The notes beneath the pieces were generated by a model. The model had not been told where the DNA came from. It saw nothing but the letters and a program-made list of their open reading frames with translations, and did not search any database. Source: Vitrella brassicaformis (lineage: Eukaryota; Sar; Vitrellaceae). Taken from it: DNA of 64,000 bases. Positions within the stretch are counted from its first letter, which is position 1, and every line of letters begins with the position of its first letter. Made by a program: the position numbers and the translations under genes. Of this stretch, positions 12,821-23,989 are shown piece by piece. Location of the stretch: positions 118,998 to 182,997 of the forward strand of contig CDMY01000091.1 in the NCBI GenBank assembly GCA_001179505.1. The letters are read 5' to 3'.

Positions 12821-15299
12821 CTCACTCACCTCTCTGTGTGTGTGGCTGCTCGTGAGGTGAGGCAGCTGGCTGGCTGCTGCGTGCATAGGTACTGCATGGC
12901 AATGCGTTTTTGGCGTCGTGTGGTGTGTTGTGGTGTGCTTTGTGGTGTGCTTTGTGGCGTGCTGCTGGGTGAGGGTTGTGCGTGTGTGGACGGTAGGTAC
13001 CGCTGCTGATGGTATGATGGTATGGGTGGAGAGATGTTTTGCACAATGACTGACTGACATTGGTGGACGGGTGCTCTCGCGAATGTGCGTGAGAGGCACA
13101 GCACCCGTATACTGGTTGGATGAATGGCTGCTGAAAGGATGGCTGCCACCCACCCCACTGCCCACTGCGCCCACTCCTGTGTGTTTGTGCAGATGTCTAT
13201 GTGTGTGTTTGCCTGCGGGATGGATGGATGGAATGGCGAATGGCTTTTCTGTGCTGCCCCGATCTCTGTTGGTGTGATGTATGCTCTGTAAGGTGTCTTC
13301 ATCCGTCGACATGTGCCTGTGGCGTACAATTGCTGGAGATTAACTTTCTCGCGTACGCAGTGGCAAAGGAGGAAGGAACACACACGCGGATGCATGGCTG
13401 GCTGGATGGATGCATGGCTGAGTGATACATTGGTTCATGCATTTAACATAACCCTCACACTACCTCTCCGTCTGTCTGTCTGTCTGGCTTGGCTGACACT
13501 GCTGGCTGCCAATGTGTATTGACTGGTGTTTCTATCAGCCCACCCATCTACTTATCCAATATATCAACTTTCTTCTGCACCGCCGATATGCCTTGGTATT
13601 TGCTGGCTGCCTGTGGGGACCATGCCTGAGGGGCGATTGGGCTGGCTCCTGCCCCAACTGGTTGTCATTCTCAATCCGTCCGCTGTGCTCCCGTCACCAG
13701 TTCGTCTCCAGCGACCGTGGGCCAATGGTGCGGTGTCACTTCACCGCTCCGTTGCACCACTCTCGCCAAGCACGCATTGGTGACGGGAGGCAAGGCGAGC
13801 GTGAAGACGGTCACGCCTGTCTCGGACAGTGAGTGCACCTGCGTGTCTGTGTGGTGAGATTGCATGGGGGTTGGCTTCGGTGCTCAAGCCACACAAGAGG
13901 ATTTGTGCTGGTGTCTTTTCTGGTCCTCCTGTTGGTGTTGGTGTTGGTGTGTTTGTCTGTGCCATTGCACTGCATTGCACTGCATTTGTCGTGAATGCGT
14001 TTTTCGTATTTCCTCATAACATGTCCATCTACTCATGGAGAGGCGCTTTCTGCCAGCCTCCCATACGCTTTCTACGCTACTTCCGTCCCTCTCGCTCTCT
14101 CTCTCTTCGCTGCGTACAATGTGGGTGCCGTAATTAGTAGTCCCGTGTGTGCGCGCACACGTGTGTGTCCATGTCCTCACTGACAAACAAATGCGGCTGT
14201 GGACATTGGATGCGATGGATCGCCGGCTGCCCTGGCTGCTCTTGGCTGCCTGGCTGTCGATGCTGTCTGTGGGTTTTCTGTCGGGTGGGTGCTGTTCGGG
14301 TGGGTGCTGTTTGCGTGGGTGCTGCGGGCATGGACGCACAGACACTGCTGGCACATGCATTGAGAGCAGTCTACTGACGCGCCCATTTCTCCCTCACTCA
14401 ATCCCCGCAGCTGTTCATCCATGGAGGATTGAAGGAGTGGCTTTTCTGTGCGTGTGTGTGTGTTGTTTGATGCTCACGGCTGCCTGGGGCTGGGGTGGGT
14501 GGGGAGGGAGGGAGGGAAGGGCGATTTGTCTTCCTGCTGCTCACCTGCTAAGGTGTGTGCAGTATATCGTTTTTGGCTTTTGGCTCATCCATCTGTGCTG
14601 CAATGTAAGTACTCAAAGACAGAGAGGGGAGGGCGAGTGGGGGGGTGGGAGGGGGGATGTGTGATGGGTACATTGGAAGGCAGGGCTGGTAGGCTTTCAG
14701 TTCGATGCACGCACTATGCTGCACGGACGGCGACGTGTTTTTGCCGAGAGCCCTTCCCTCGTCGTAGGTATACACAGATGTTCATTCCTTCATCCGGACA
14801 TACACACAGACAGAGACATTGCTTGACGTGCTATAACTGACTGCTGTGTGGGGCTGTGTGCGATGGGCCCGCGAGGCGACGTTCTTTCAACTGTGCCTAC
14901 CCTGCATGGGAGAATGGGGAGGTGTCTGCACGGGCGCAGTATGGTGGCGGGTGTCTCCGGGCACTCAGGCGGTGACTCACGACATGGTGGTTGAACACAC
15001 TGAACATGTCACACAACCCTGACAACAGCACAATCTTCGCCAGTCGGACAGAATCTAACCCAACGACGAGAACCAGGTAGCTTGTGAGTCGAGTGGCAGC
15101 AGTCAAACAAATATAAAATGTACACAGCGATGACTGAGGGCTGGCTCCAAATCACACACCGGGCCGGCGTTGTGCATAAAAAGGCACTGAGAACTTGCCG
15201 GCCTTTGCTCCTTGCCATTTCCCTCTGTGTCTCTGGATGGGTGGTCGACGGCCGTGCATTCCGGCCCCCCACCACCAGCTATTCTCAACGCCACATGCA
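12821..15299. other. Intergenic region without recognisable genes
   Basis: About 2.5 kb between the 3' end of the CRAL-TRIO gene and the 3' end of the minus-strand kinase gene. It contains GT-rich and GGATGG/GGCTGG simple sequence, repeated TGCATTGCAC near 13965-13985 and tandem GGGTGGGTGCTG near 14283-14330. Open frames are short and low-complexity. I see no conserved protein motif and no RNA gene. Confidence 0.6.
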
Positions 15300-17400
15300 C
15301 TAGTCGCAGATGCTCCAGCCGCAGCTTGCCCTCCTCTTGTCTTGGGTCTCGCCAGACCAGTCGACCGCCTTCCTCCCGTCGTGGTGGGTGTACACCCACA
15401 CCGGCCTCGGCGGCACGTGCCGCTCGACTTGAACCACCCGCCATCCCCCCGTCCCATCGGGCACCTTCGTATGTGTCTCGACGTGGTAGCCGCGAGCAGG
15501 CCGTGGGGCTGAGGGGCAGGGGCAAGGCAGGAGGACGCTGGTGTGCTCCGAGGGAGGAGGGGCGATGTGCGTGTAGAGAGGGGGGCCGACATAGTGTGTG
15601 CGGACGAATGGCCGACGGGATGTGGGGGCTGCAGACTGTGGGGCGGGGGGAGGAGGGAAGGCAGCCGCAGCACCCTCAGCCTCCTTCTGCTCTTCTTCCT
15701 GCCGCCACCAATGCTGCAGTGCCTCGTCGGCTATTGATGCACAATCAGCCAAACATGAAAACATCGTGTGCACGTGAATGCGTGTGCATGCAGATCGATC
15801 ACCTACCGGATGGTCGGTCGTCCCATTGGAACGTCTGCAGCTTCTTGGTCAGGTCGACGGCGCCCTCCCATCCCTCTGGCAGACAATCATCAAGGTTCGG
15901 AGGGTCCTGAGAAAAACAGCCCATCCATCACACTGGTGTATCAGTCCTCTGTTAACGCGTACCGCATCTATCGCGACGCGACGGGCGAACAGGTCCATCG
16001 ACTCGTCGAGGTGGAAGGGGAAAACTTGTTGTATAGCAACACGTACCTCCACACACAATGATGCCGACAATCGACCTACACATTTGTCATATGGATGGAC
16101 TGCGGGTGTGCTTACACGAGGCCACCAACCGCCCACGTATCAGTCTCTTCAGACTGGCCGCTTATGACTGTCTCCGGGGCCTGCTTGCACACCACACGGC
16201 AGTACACACACACAGAGAGAGAGAAAGGCTCAATCCCAGAGATCTCTTGTCGCCCTCATGTGCGATACGATCACCGTGTACTCGACGGTGCCTCCTCGGT
16301 CAACGATGTTCCCCCCTGCTAGCTCCAGCAGCCCTCTTCTGGTGATGCACGTGTCGTAGTCGATGACCTTCAGCTGCCTCCCGTCGAATATGCAGTTTTC
16401 GGCCTTGATGTCCCCGTGGACCAGCTGAGTTCAAGAAGGACGCATCCACACATCACACGCATCTCACACACAGGCAAGCGAATGGCATTTCTTATTGAAT
16501 ACGGTACCCACCTGACTTGCGTGAAGGTGGCGGACGGCCAGGAGCAGCTGTTTGATGAGCTGCCGGCAGGTGCTGTGGAATATGTGGTGCTCCTCTCTCC
16601 ACTTGGGAAGGTCGACCCCGTCGCACCTCTCCATGGCCACATACACCCACCCACCCGCAGCATAATCAGGCCCCGGCTCGCTGACGACGTCGATGACTCT
16701 GGCGAGATGTGGGTGGTTGGTGACGTCGCGCAGCAGGCCGTACGCCTCGGTCATCTCGCCGCTGTGAATGACAGGCAGAACAAGCAAGAGGGCATACAAT
16801 GCAGTCGGGAAAACACACTAGATCTTTTCTCCTGCTCACGTCCAGTGCCGCCATGCCACCTTCTTGACGATGCACGCCCGGCCCGTCCTGGTGTCCGTGG
16901 CCTCGTGCACGGCTGAGATGAGCCTGAACACACGCACCACCACGACCGATAGTCAGCAATGAGGGGACCAATGGGATCTTGGTGTGCTTGTCGCTTACTC
17001 CTCATCGATGCGCCTCTCGTGAATCAGTTTACCGATGTTGTACTCGTGGCTGATGTCAGCCACTTCTCGAAGGTCCTTGATCAAGGACACTGGGGGAAAG
17101 AACCAAAGGGGGGGCTATCACCCTGTGCACAGCGCCGACGGGGTTGGGGTTGCGCGAAGGATGGCTGAGGCGGGGCTGCAGACTGTGGGGCCGGGGGAGG
17201 AGGGACGGCAGCCGCAGCACCCTCAGCCTCCTTCTGCTCTTCTTCCTGCAGCCACCAATGCTGCAGTGCCTCGTCGGCTATTGATGAACAATCAGGCAAA
17301 CACAAAAACATCGTGTGCACGTGAATGCGTGTCAATGCAGATCGATCACCCGCTCCAGCCTCCCCTGTACCACCGCTCGTGTGTGCGGGCAGGTCCCCTG
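15300..17400 (-). CDS. Protein kinase, active-looking catalytic residues; 5' end uncertain
   Basis: Minus-strand exons give an ordered kinase domain. N-lobe: EYNIGKLIHERRIDEE, LISAVHEATDTRTGRACIVK (VAIK-type Lys), then EMTEAYGLLRDVTNHPHLAR with an alpha-C Glu. Hinge: VYVAMERCDGVDLPKW. Catalytic loop LVHGDIKAENCIF keeps Asp, Lys and Asn; the DFG position reads IDYDT, with the metal-binding Asp kept. Activation loop GGTVEYT joins APETVISG, and WAVGGLV follows. The C-lobe ends DDRPSADEALQHWW (exons 15807-15906 and 15300-15730). The tail after it is charged and Pro-rich and ends at TAG 15300-15302. So it should phosphorylate Ser/Thr on unknown targets. The N-terminal exon, spliced in phase, is a second copy of the kinase tail (ADEALQHWWLQEEEQ, about 17150-17290). 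The true start may be further upstream. Confidence 0.78.
15626..15800 (-). repeat. Direct repeat copy 1: kinase tail exon plus intron
   Basis: About 175 bp nearly identical to 17172-17345, covering the start of the kinase tail exon (ADEALQHWW, charged EEEQKEAEG, poly-Ala and Pro runs) and the adjoining intron. It is the genuine C-terminal copy because it continues the C-lobe motif RPSADEALQHWW. Confidence 0.85.
17172..17345 (-). repeat. Direct repeat copy 2: kinase tail exon upstream of the kinase N-lobe
   Basis: Second copy of the kinase tail exon and intron, lying 5' of the kinase domain in the direction of transcription. It differs from copy 1 by a few bases (for example Q-L-Q for R-Q). 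A donor (CAGG|GTGATAG) then joins it in frame to VSLIKDLREVADISHEYN. It looks like the surviving end of a former upstream paralogue left by tandem duplication and deletion. Confidence 0.75.
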
Positions 17401-18320
17401 TGACGCCCAACAGCAAAAACAATACTGCGGCACGGGCTGCTGCGGCTGCATGTCAATCCACCACGGACCTGACCACGCAACACACAGACAGCGACTGCCT
17501 TTCTGCTGCGTTGAGGGACGTGCGGCCATTCGTATGGGTGCATGTGTGTTGACGGTGTACCTGTGTCGTCTTATGTGTTGGTGTACTTGGTTCTATCTAC
17601 CGCCGGGCAGACCGGGCCCACCTGTGGACCTGAGTGCACCATCGACAGCCATGTGCTGCGGTGCTCACATCCGTCCACACCCACTCCATCCATGCGCACC
17701 TTTGCCTCCGGAGTGATGTCTGCTGCTGCCACGATGCGATGGCCTCACCGAGCTGCCCATAAATCGGCGAATTGCTCCCAGGTCCTCCTCCGCCTTCAGT
17801 GAAAAGCTCCCTGACCCGCTGCGCCCTCTCGGATCGACGATGCCCGCAGACGGAGATGGCCCTCATTCCCAGCCAAGTGGCGATGAACACAGCTGGCAGT
17901 GAAAACTGTGCGGCTGAGAAGGGCAATCATCGGAAGGGGCACAAGAATTGAGGGTTTGCGGGGTTTCGTCTCCGATTCACGACTGACGAAAAAGATGCAG
18001 TGGAACCTCGCAGATGACGCATCTGCAGGAAATTCGCAAGATCTGACCCAAGACGATGCGGCTGACCATCAACCAAACAGGCGAGCAAACAGACAGGCTG
18101 AGAAAAGCAAGCAGACAGCCGAATGAAAGACAGGCAGAGAGGGCAGACGAGAAACAAAGAAAACAACGTTTGAAAGCAAATGGCTGTGTCTGTTTGATGT
18201 TTGTCACATGATGTCTGATGCAGAGCGGCTCCACTCGGCAACGAAGCAGCCTCCACTCCTCTCTCACCTGCAAAGCGTGAGCAGCACGGCGCACCAACAC
18301 ACCGCCAACACCTGCATCTC
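17401..18320 (-). other. Coding-like stretch upstream of the kinase: possible 5' exons
   Basis: Minus-strand sequence here has long coding-like segments, such as QRVRELFTEGGGGPGSNSPI followed by YGQLGEAIAS (about 17750-17840) and ITPEAKVRMDGVGVDGCEHR (about 17650-17720). ATG 18317 begins MQVLAVCWCAVLLTLC, a short hydrophobic signal-peptide-like exon with a good donor CAG|GTGAGA. I could not link these in one frame with the kinase. They may be its 5' exons, a separate small gene, or remnants of the duplicated upstream kinase copy. Confidence 0.35.
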
Positions 18321-18362
18321 TCTCTTCTTTTCCGTGCAGATGGGACGGTGATCTGTTAATTC

Positions 18363-21300
18363 ATGGACACAAGTAGCGACGGCCCGGCCGCCTCTGCTGC
18401 AGGTCAGCACCGTACACGCCTGATGGACAGCCCCTTGTGTGCGTCATGCCCTGTGTGTCCTGACGACGTGCTGCAGCTGGGCAAGGTGGCGGTGGGAGCT
18501 CTTCTCGTGATCTTTTGCAGCAGATACATTCGGTGGGCGGAGAGAGAGCTCCAGACACGCAGCAGGGATGACGTCACTGTGTTGTTGGTTCTGGCTCACA
18601 GGTTGCCTTGCAGCTTGCCTGTGATGCTGGGCGGGCAGATCACGTCATAGCCTTACAAACCGACAGCACCACGCAGGTCCGCACGAAAGACCACATAGCC
18701 GAGCAGCAGCACTCAGTTGATCTTAATGCCCCTGTCGGTGCAGGCTGGTGTGTCGCTGGCTGACAGTCTGGCAGCCATTCGGAACGCTCTCACCGACGCC
18801 CACTCGGCCCTCACCAAAAAGTTGGCGGTAAGAGTGGGATGACCGCTGGGAATGAATGGCTCACACTGGCCGCTCAACCTCCTTTACGTGTGTCCATGTC
18901 AGCGCGTTGGCGGCAAGGGTTTCCGTTGGTGTTGCAATGTCAACTACAGCGGGGTGGGCGGTGCTGTGACGTCGAATAAGACCGTCACCAAACCACACCG
19001 ATCCATGGCGGTACGCACACACAGACATGCAATGCACTACCAGCTCATGGTGATGGCATCTTTGCTGCTTGTGTGGTGTGGTTTGATGTCCATCCAGGTG
19101 CCTGGTCGTGACGAGGGCAAACGTAGATGTGTAGCTATCGAAGCGGCTGATGCTGCCGCTGCTGGAGGTACACCAACCACACACGCATACACACACTGAT
19201 AGATCGACCGCATCTTGATGGCCCTGTTGTCTTGTGTTGTCTTGTGTGGTGCTTTCAGGTGAGGCGATGGATGTGGGCGGTGCTGCAGCAGCGACACAGC
19301 AGCAGAGCACCGAGCCAACGGTGACACACGAGAGATATGACCATCTCTGCACGCACTTTCGACGTGTAATGCTTAATTGTGTGTGTCAGAAGGAGTACGG
19401 CGATCCGTGTCTGTCGGGTCTGCCCATGGACGTGTTTGCCTACATGGGCTCCTTCGTCACCACCAAGACGGCAATACGTCTGTCCAAAGTCGACAAGGAG
19501 ATCCGCACGATGGCCACCGACGAAACGTCCGGTATGTTCCGCAACTTTAGCGTGACGTTGGACGAGGAGGATAGCTACAGAAGGATGCGGGACGTGAACC
19601 AGCAGATGAGGCGCATGGTGAGAGGGAGAGGTGACGTGGGCACATGGGTGACACACACATGCTTTGACGCGACCCGTCGTGTGTGTGTGTGTGCATTCCA
19701 AGGTCAAGACTGCGTCTGTGCGGGCATCGGACGCGATGCCGCGTTTCGTGTTGTCGAAGTGTGTGGAGGCATGCACGACGACACTCGAGAAGCTCACGCT
19801 GGACATCGCCGACTATCCACAGGAGCTTCGCGCTTCTACCCGCGACGTGGTGGTGTTCCCCAAAGTGACATGCCTCCACATCCACAACGGAAGCACCATC
19901 GAACACATCAGGTGTGTCCAAAGGCAAGTGGAGGCGACCGATGCATCCACTCATCCCTATGATCGACATGTCATGTGTGTTTATCTGCAGGAGGCGTCGG
20001 TGGGTCTTTCCAGCCCTCACCACCCTCCGACTGAGTGTGCGCTTCTTCGAGTTTGACAGCGTGCTAGTCCCATCCTTCGAGTCCATCCTCACCACATCGC
20101 CCATGATCGAGCGGCTGGAGGGCGACCGCATCGAAGTCGACGACGGCCAGTGGGCCTTCTTCACCGCCGCCCTGGGTCGCTGCCCCAACCTCATCACCAT
20201 CACCGGCCTGAAGATCGACATCCCCAGCCACTTCGGCTGCCTTAATCAGCTCAAAGCCGCCCTCAGCAAGCAATGGAGCAGCACACCAGAGAAAATGGGC
20301 ACGCAAGAAACCCACGAGCACCCGCATCTTTACGCTCTCATACGCAACATACTCATATCCTCTGTGTCCCTGCTGGACTACAGATTTGCGCAAGAAGCTG
20401 GGCTTTGTCGTGGTCAACGCGTCGATCGGTGGTGACTACGGCCAGCAGGGGGCTCCCGACTTAGAGGCCTTCCGTAGGTGGGCAGCCACCGTCAATTGCA
20501 AGCTCGATTGGCGGCCAGCCGGCAGGCCGCTGCTCGTCGAGTGCAGCAGCGGCGCTGCCACTGCCCTCCCTGCACCAGACGGCCTCTACGGACAGATCGC
20601 CACGCGGCTGGCGGCCAATGCGACCAATGTAAGGAACGGTACAGACAAGAAAAGCGAGAGGGCAACATGTATTCGCGTATCGGTGTGGGTGAATGTAGGT
20701 CAAGTTGGGGCTCGGCAACACCCCGCTGCACAAGTCGTGGCGTGACGAGCTGATTTTCACCAAGGCCAAGACGCTCATCGTCGACTTCAAGGCGACCGCG
20801 AGTGCCTCACCTGTGGCCCACATCATCCCCGAGTGGCTGGCCGAGAGGAAGGGAGAGAGGAGCGGCCCCTTTCCCGCTGTCGAGGCTGACTCGCTGTCCT
20901 TGGCTGACATGCGTGCCGCCCGCAGCAAACACACGCCGTTTTTGGGCGGGCTGAGGTCGCTGAAGAGTGTCACCTTCAGCTCTCTGTCTAGCCTCACTGT
21001 CGCATACGAGTTTCTCTGCCACCTGTCCGTAGACCAGCTAGATAAGGTAGAGATCGAGGAGGGCGAAGACCCCCTCGTGTGCGACAGGCCGGCGGACATC
21101 CCTGCCATACGGGGCGTCGGCTGCCCTCACATATACCGCCTGGTTTGTGGTGGCTTGTCCTCTAAGGCAGGCGTGACTGACTCCATTAAGCTAGCCCTAG
21201 TTCTGCGACCGGCACATGTCGAGTTGGAGGCATGGTTGGATGAGAATGAGCTGGAGGGAGAAAGTGAGGATGATCGGCTAGACGACCTCCACTCGTTTGC

Positions 21301-21400
21301 GGATGAGTGCGCCGAGCAGGCCGCACCACACTACACTGTCAAGGAGAGGGAGTGTAATGAATACTCAGCTTCCCTTACGCTCAAATTGGCAGCCAAGTGA
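18363..21400 (+). CDS. F-box-like protein with LRR-like C-terminal half
   Basis: Nine exons join in frame: 18363-18485, 18744-18827, 18903-19010, 19098-19167, 19259-19617, 19703-19911, 19991-20298, 20384-20628, 20699-21400 (TGA). Exon 5 contains an F-box-like helix set: CLSGLPMDVFAYMGSF, VTTKTAIRLSKVDKEIRTM. F-box proteins recruit substrates to SCF ubiquitin ligases through Skp1. The rest has degenerate leucine-rich repeat spacing (TTLEKLTLDIADY, VVFPKVTCLHIHNGST, FPALTTLRLSVRFF, GGLRSLKSVTFSSLSSLTVA), the usual substrate-binding arrangement. The C-terminus is acidic (ENELEGESEDDRLDD). The intron after 20298 appears to be GC-AG. The Ala-rich first four exons have no recognised domain and the start is the best in-frame ATG. 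The F-box match is weak in places; a general BTB/F-box-like LRR protein is the alternative. Confidence 0.65.
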
Positions 21401-21499
21401 GAGTGGCGGGGAGGCGGCCGGGCAGGGAGGGAGGGAGGGAGGGAGGGAAGACAGACTCTTGTACATACAGGTCGGCTGACTCTGTCTCACTCGCTCTTG

Positions 21500-21530
<31 letters not shown>

Positions 21531-22066
21531 ATCCCATGGCGCCTGCCATGTACTCACTGGTGTGATGGTGGGTCGGTCGAGGGAGGGCGGGCAGAGCGTC
21601 GTGGGCATGGGTAGCTGGAGTGTATCGATGTGTTCGCCTTAGCATGTCGATGGACTCTGGAAGGCTGACTGACTGTGCACTGTGCGGCGTGCTGGATGTG
21701 TCTGGCGAGAGAGAATTATCCCCTTGCATACCGCTGTTATGAAAGTCCGTCACACCCACACCCACAACACATTCACACACAAGCAGGCAGTCTGCCAACA
21801 CCAACCCCCACGCGATGCCCACTCTGATCACATCCATCGCTGCCTGTCATCTGCGGCCCTGGCCAGAAAGAGGCAGACAGAGAAACAGACAGGAATGCTG
21901 TCGTAACTCTCTCTGTCCGTCTGGTGAGGAAATTTGCGGCAGAGGGCATGCGCATGCAGAGGGGGCATGCGCATGTAGCCCCCAGTCTCTGCGTCACGAC
22001 TCACGAGCGGCAGCCCCGTGAGTGTCGAGTCCCCCTCTCGCACCTGCCTCTCTCTCACCCACCAGG
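21401..22066. other. Intergenic spacer with GGGA and CT tracts
   Basis: Holds a (GGGA)n run near 21423-21449, a (CT)n run near 21503-21523 and a GGCATGCGCATG pair near 21945-21975. No conserved reading frame. It presumably contains the 3' UTR of the F-box-like gene and the promoter of the following gene. Confidence 0.6.
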
Positions 22067-23989
22067 ATGACAAGCCCCGCCGTCCTCACGATCTTCAAAG
22101 ATCCGGAGAAGCAAGAGGTTGAGAAGCAGCTCTCCCTCACCAAAATCAAAGACAGTGGTTTCTCCCACATCTTTCGCGGCCAATACACCAAGGAGAACTG
22201 CCAAACACTCGACGCCGCCTTCAAAGTTGTGCTGAAGGAGAGCAGCAACCAGATGTCAGCCCTTATCGCCGAAAACAAGTGCCTGATAGCGGCCGCCAAA
22301 ACGCTGCGGGAGGCAGAAACAGCCGGCACGCTCTCCGCCGATGAGTGGCCGTTTGTGAAGTCGGTTTGCTTCCGTGGCGGCAGGAAGCCTGCCAGCATCA
22401 CAACCACCAACGGGGAAGGGCAGCAGGAGACACATGATTGTCTCGTCCTCGTACTGCCATGGTTGCAGAGTAAGACATAGCGGAAAAATCCGTCATTCAC
22501 GTCTCAACTGTCACTGATCGGTGTGTCTTATTTCAACGTGTGTTTTGCAGTCGGCGGCGATGGATTGGATGGCACGTATGTGGACATCTACAACTTGGTC
22601 GCCCGCTTCAATTTTGGCGCGATATACCGCCGCCACCGGCCTCCCCTCCCAGCCACTGACATCGCAGCGATCAAGAAAGACATGATTATCGGGTTGCGAG
22701 GCGTATACCACTTTGGGCTTGCCCATTTGCGTGCCGCAACTGCGATGAAAAGGCTGGGAATCGACAACTTCACCAACGACGTCGAGATCAAGTGCGACGC
22801 GCTGCTGCAGGGGCTTGAAGGGCAAGAAGCCGGCAGCACGGCCTCTCCACAACCGCCGTCGCCTCTGCCCTCTCCCCTCCCCGCCATCCTCCCATGCAGC
22901 GGCGCCACCTTCCTGGATGTGGGGAGCATGATGCCAGGCGACGGTGACGAAGAGGGCGTCACTGTGAGGCTGCCACTGGAGTACGAGGAGCAGCTCAAGA
23001 GTCTGAAGATACCTGCTTTTGCCTACAACTGCATTGTGCCAGAGATGGCGGTGGTGTTCATGAGCGGGTGCATCGAGGACACGACGGGCGAGATATGGCA
23101 GGAGATGCTGGGCCTCAACCCAGCAGGGAGGGAGAGCGAGAAGGAGGAGATCGAGCAGCTCAAGAGGCTGTATTGGACAGCGGTGGAAAAGTTGGCGGGG
23201 CGAGGTGTTGTCGAGCTGGAGGAGGGACAGCCGAAGGCGATTTATCTGCGAGACACGGCGGTGACCTTTGCGCTTGGCCAGATGCTGCGGCATCTTGTGT
23301 CTGGGGACCCATATGAGGACATCTATGTCGAGCGCATGAGGGAGGAGTGGGAGAAGAAGAAAGAGGAAAGCGCGTCCGCTGGCGAGGACATGACAGTGGC
23401 CTACTCATTCAAGAAGGTCAGAGAGGAGGTCAAGGGCGCCCTGAACTTCGAAAACCGGCGACAATTCCTCTTCGACAGCGACAACGGCACAGCCACCCCC
23501 AAATCTCTGCCATGGATGATACCGCCTCTTGCTCTGCGATCCGAAACTGACCTGACCTTCGCTCGCCCAATTGGGCAAGATCTAGGTCAACTTGCCTACG
23601 AGGCATTGGACGCCGAGCCATGGAAGCGCCCATCATTGGAGGCGTCAGTCAGGCGGATCGGCAATGTGCTGGAAAAAGCCATTGGGGCTGAAGGGGCAGA
23701 GAAGCGGGAAGAAGAGGAGGTCTCAGCACTACCAGCCCCAACAGCCGACAAGGGCAGCCCCACGGCAGATGCTGACACACCTTGCCAGTACCAGAAAGGA
23801 CCACCTTCCGAATCTCGGCACACAAGCAGATGGCGGGGCCTCTGGAAGTGGAATCCTTTTCGTGCAAAGAGTGAAGAGCAGATGAAGTATACGATCAGTG
23901 AAGAGGATGGCTGGACAGTGGTGGAGGAGTTCAAGAGCGAGTTGAAGGAGTGGGAGATTGTGAACTTTGCTCTTGGGAGGGATTTTTGA
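22067..23989 (+). CDS. Divergent protein kinase-like protein, probable pseudokinase
   Basis: Two exons, 22067-22469 and 22551-23989 (614 residues). The N-lobe is visible: IKDSGFSHIFRGQY resembles a glycine loop, AAFKVVLKE has the VAIK-type Lys, and AENKCLIAA fits helix alpha-C with its Glu. CLVLVLPWL suits the hinge. The C-lobe ends with GQLAYEALDAEPWKRPSLEA, the subdomain XI Arg motif. Between them, no HRD loop or DFG is recognisable: the corresponding stretches are IDNFTNDVEIKCDALL and FLDVGSMMP, and the APE site reads IVPEMAVVF. A catalytically inactive scaffold is therefore likely. A Gln/Pro/Ser-rich loop (22840-22900) and an acidic linker interrupt the fold. The tail is basic then acidic, ending ALGRDF. 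Single-exon coding density and few repeats distinguish it from its neighbours. Confidence 0.7.

Noticed and set aside
17401-17560. Possible ankyrin repeat (NGRTSLNAAERQSL, minus strand)
   Set aside because: A single weak match that runs into a stop and has no neighbouring repeats.
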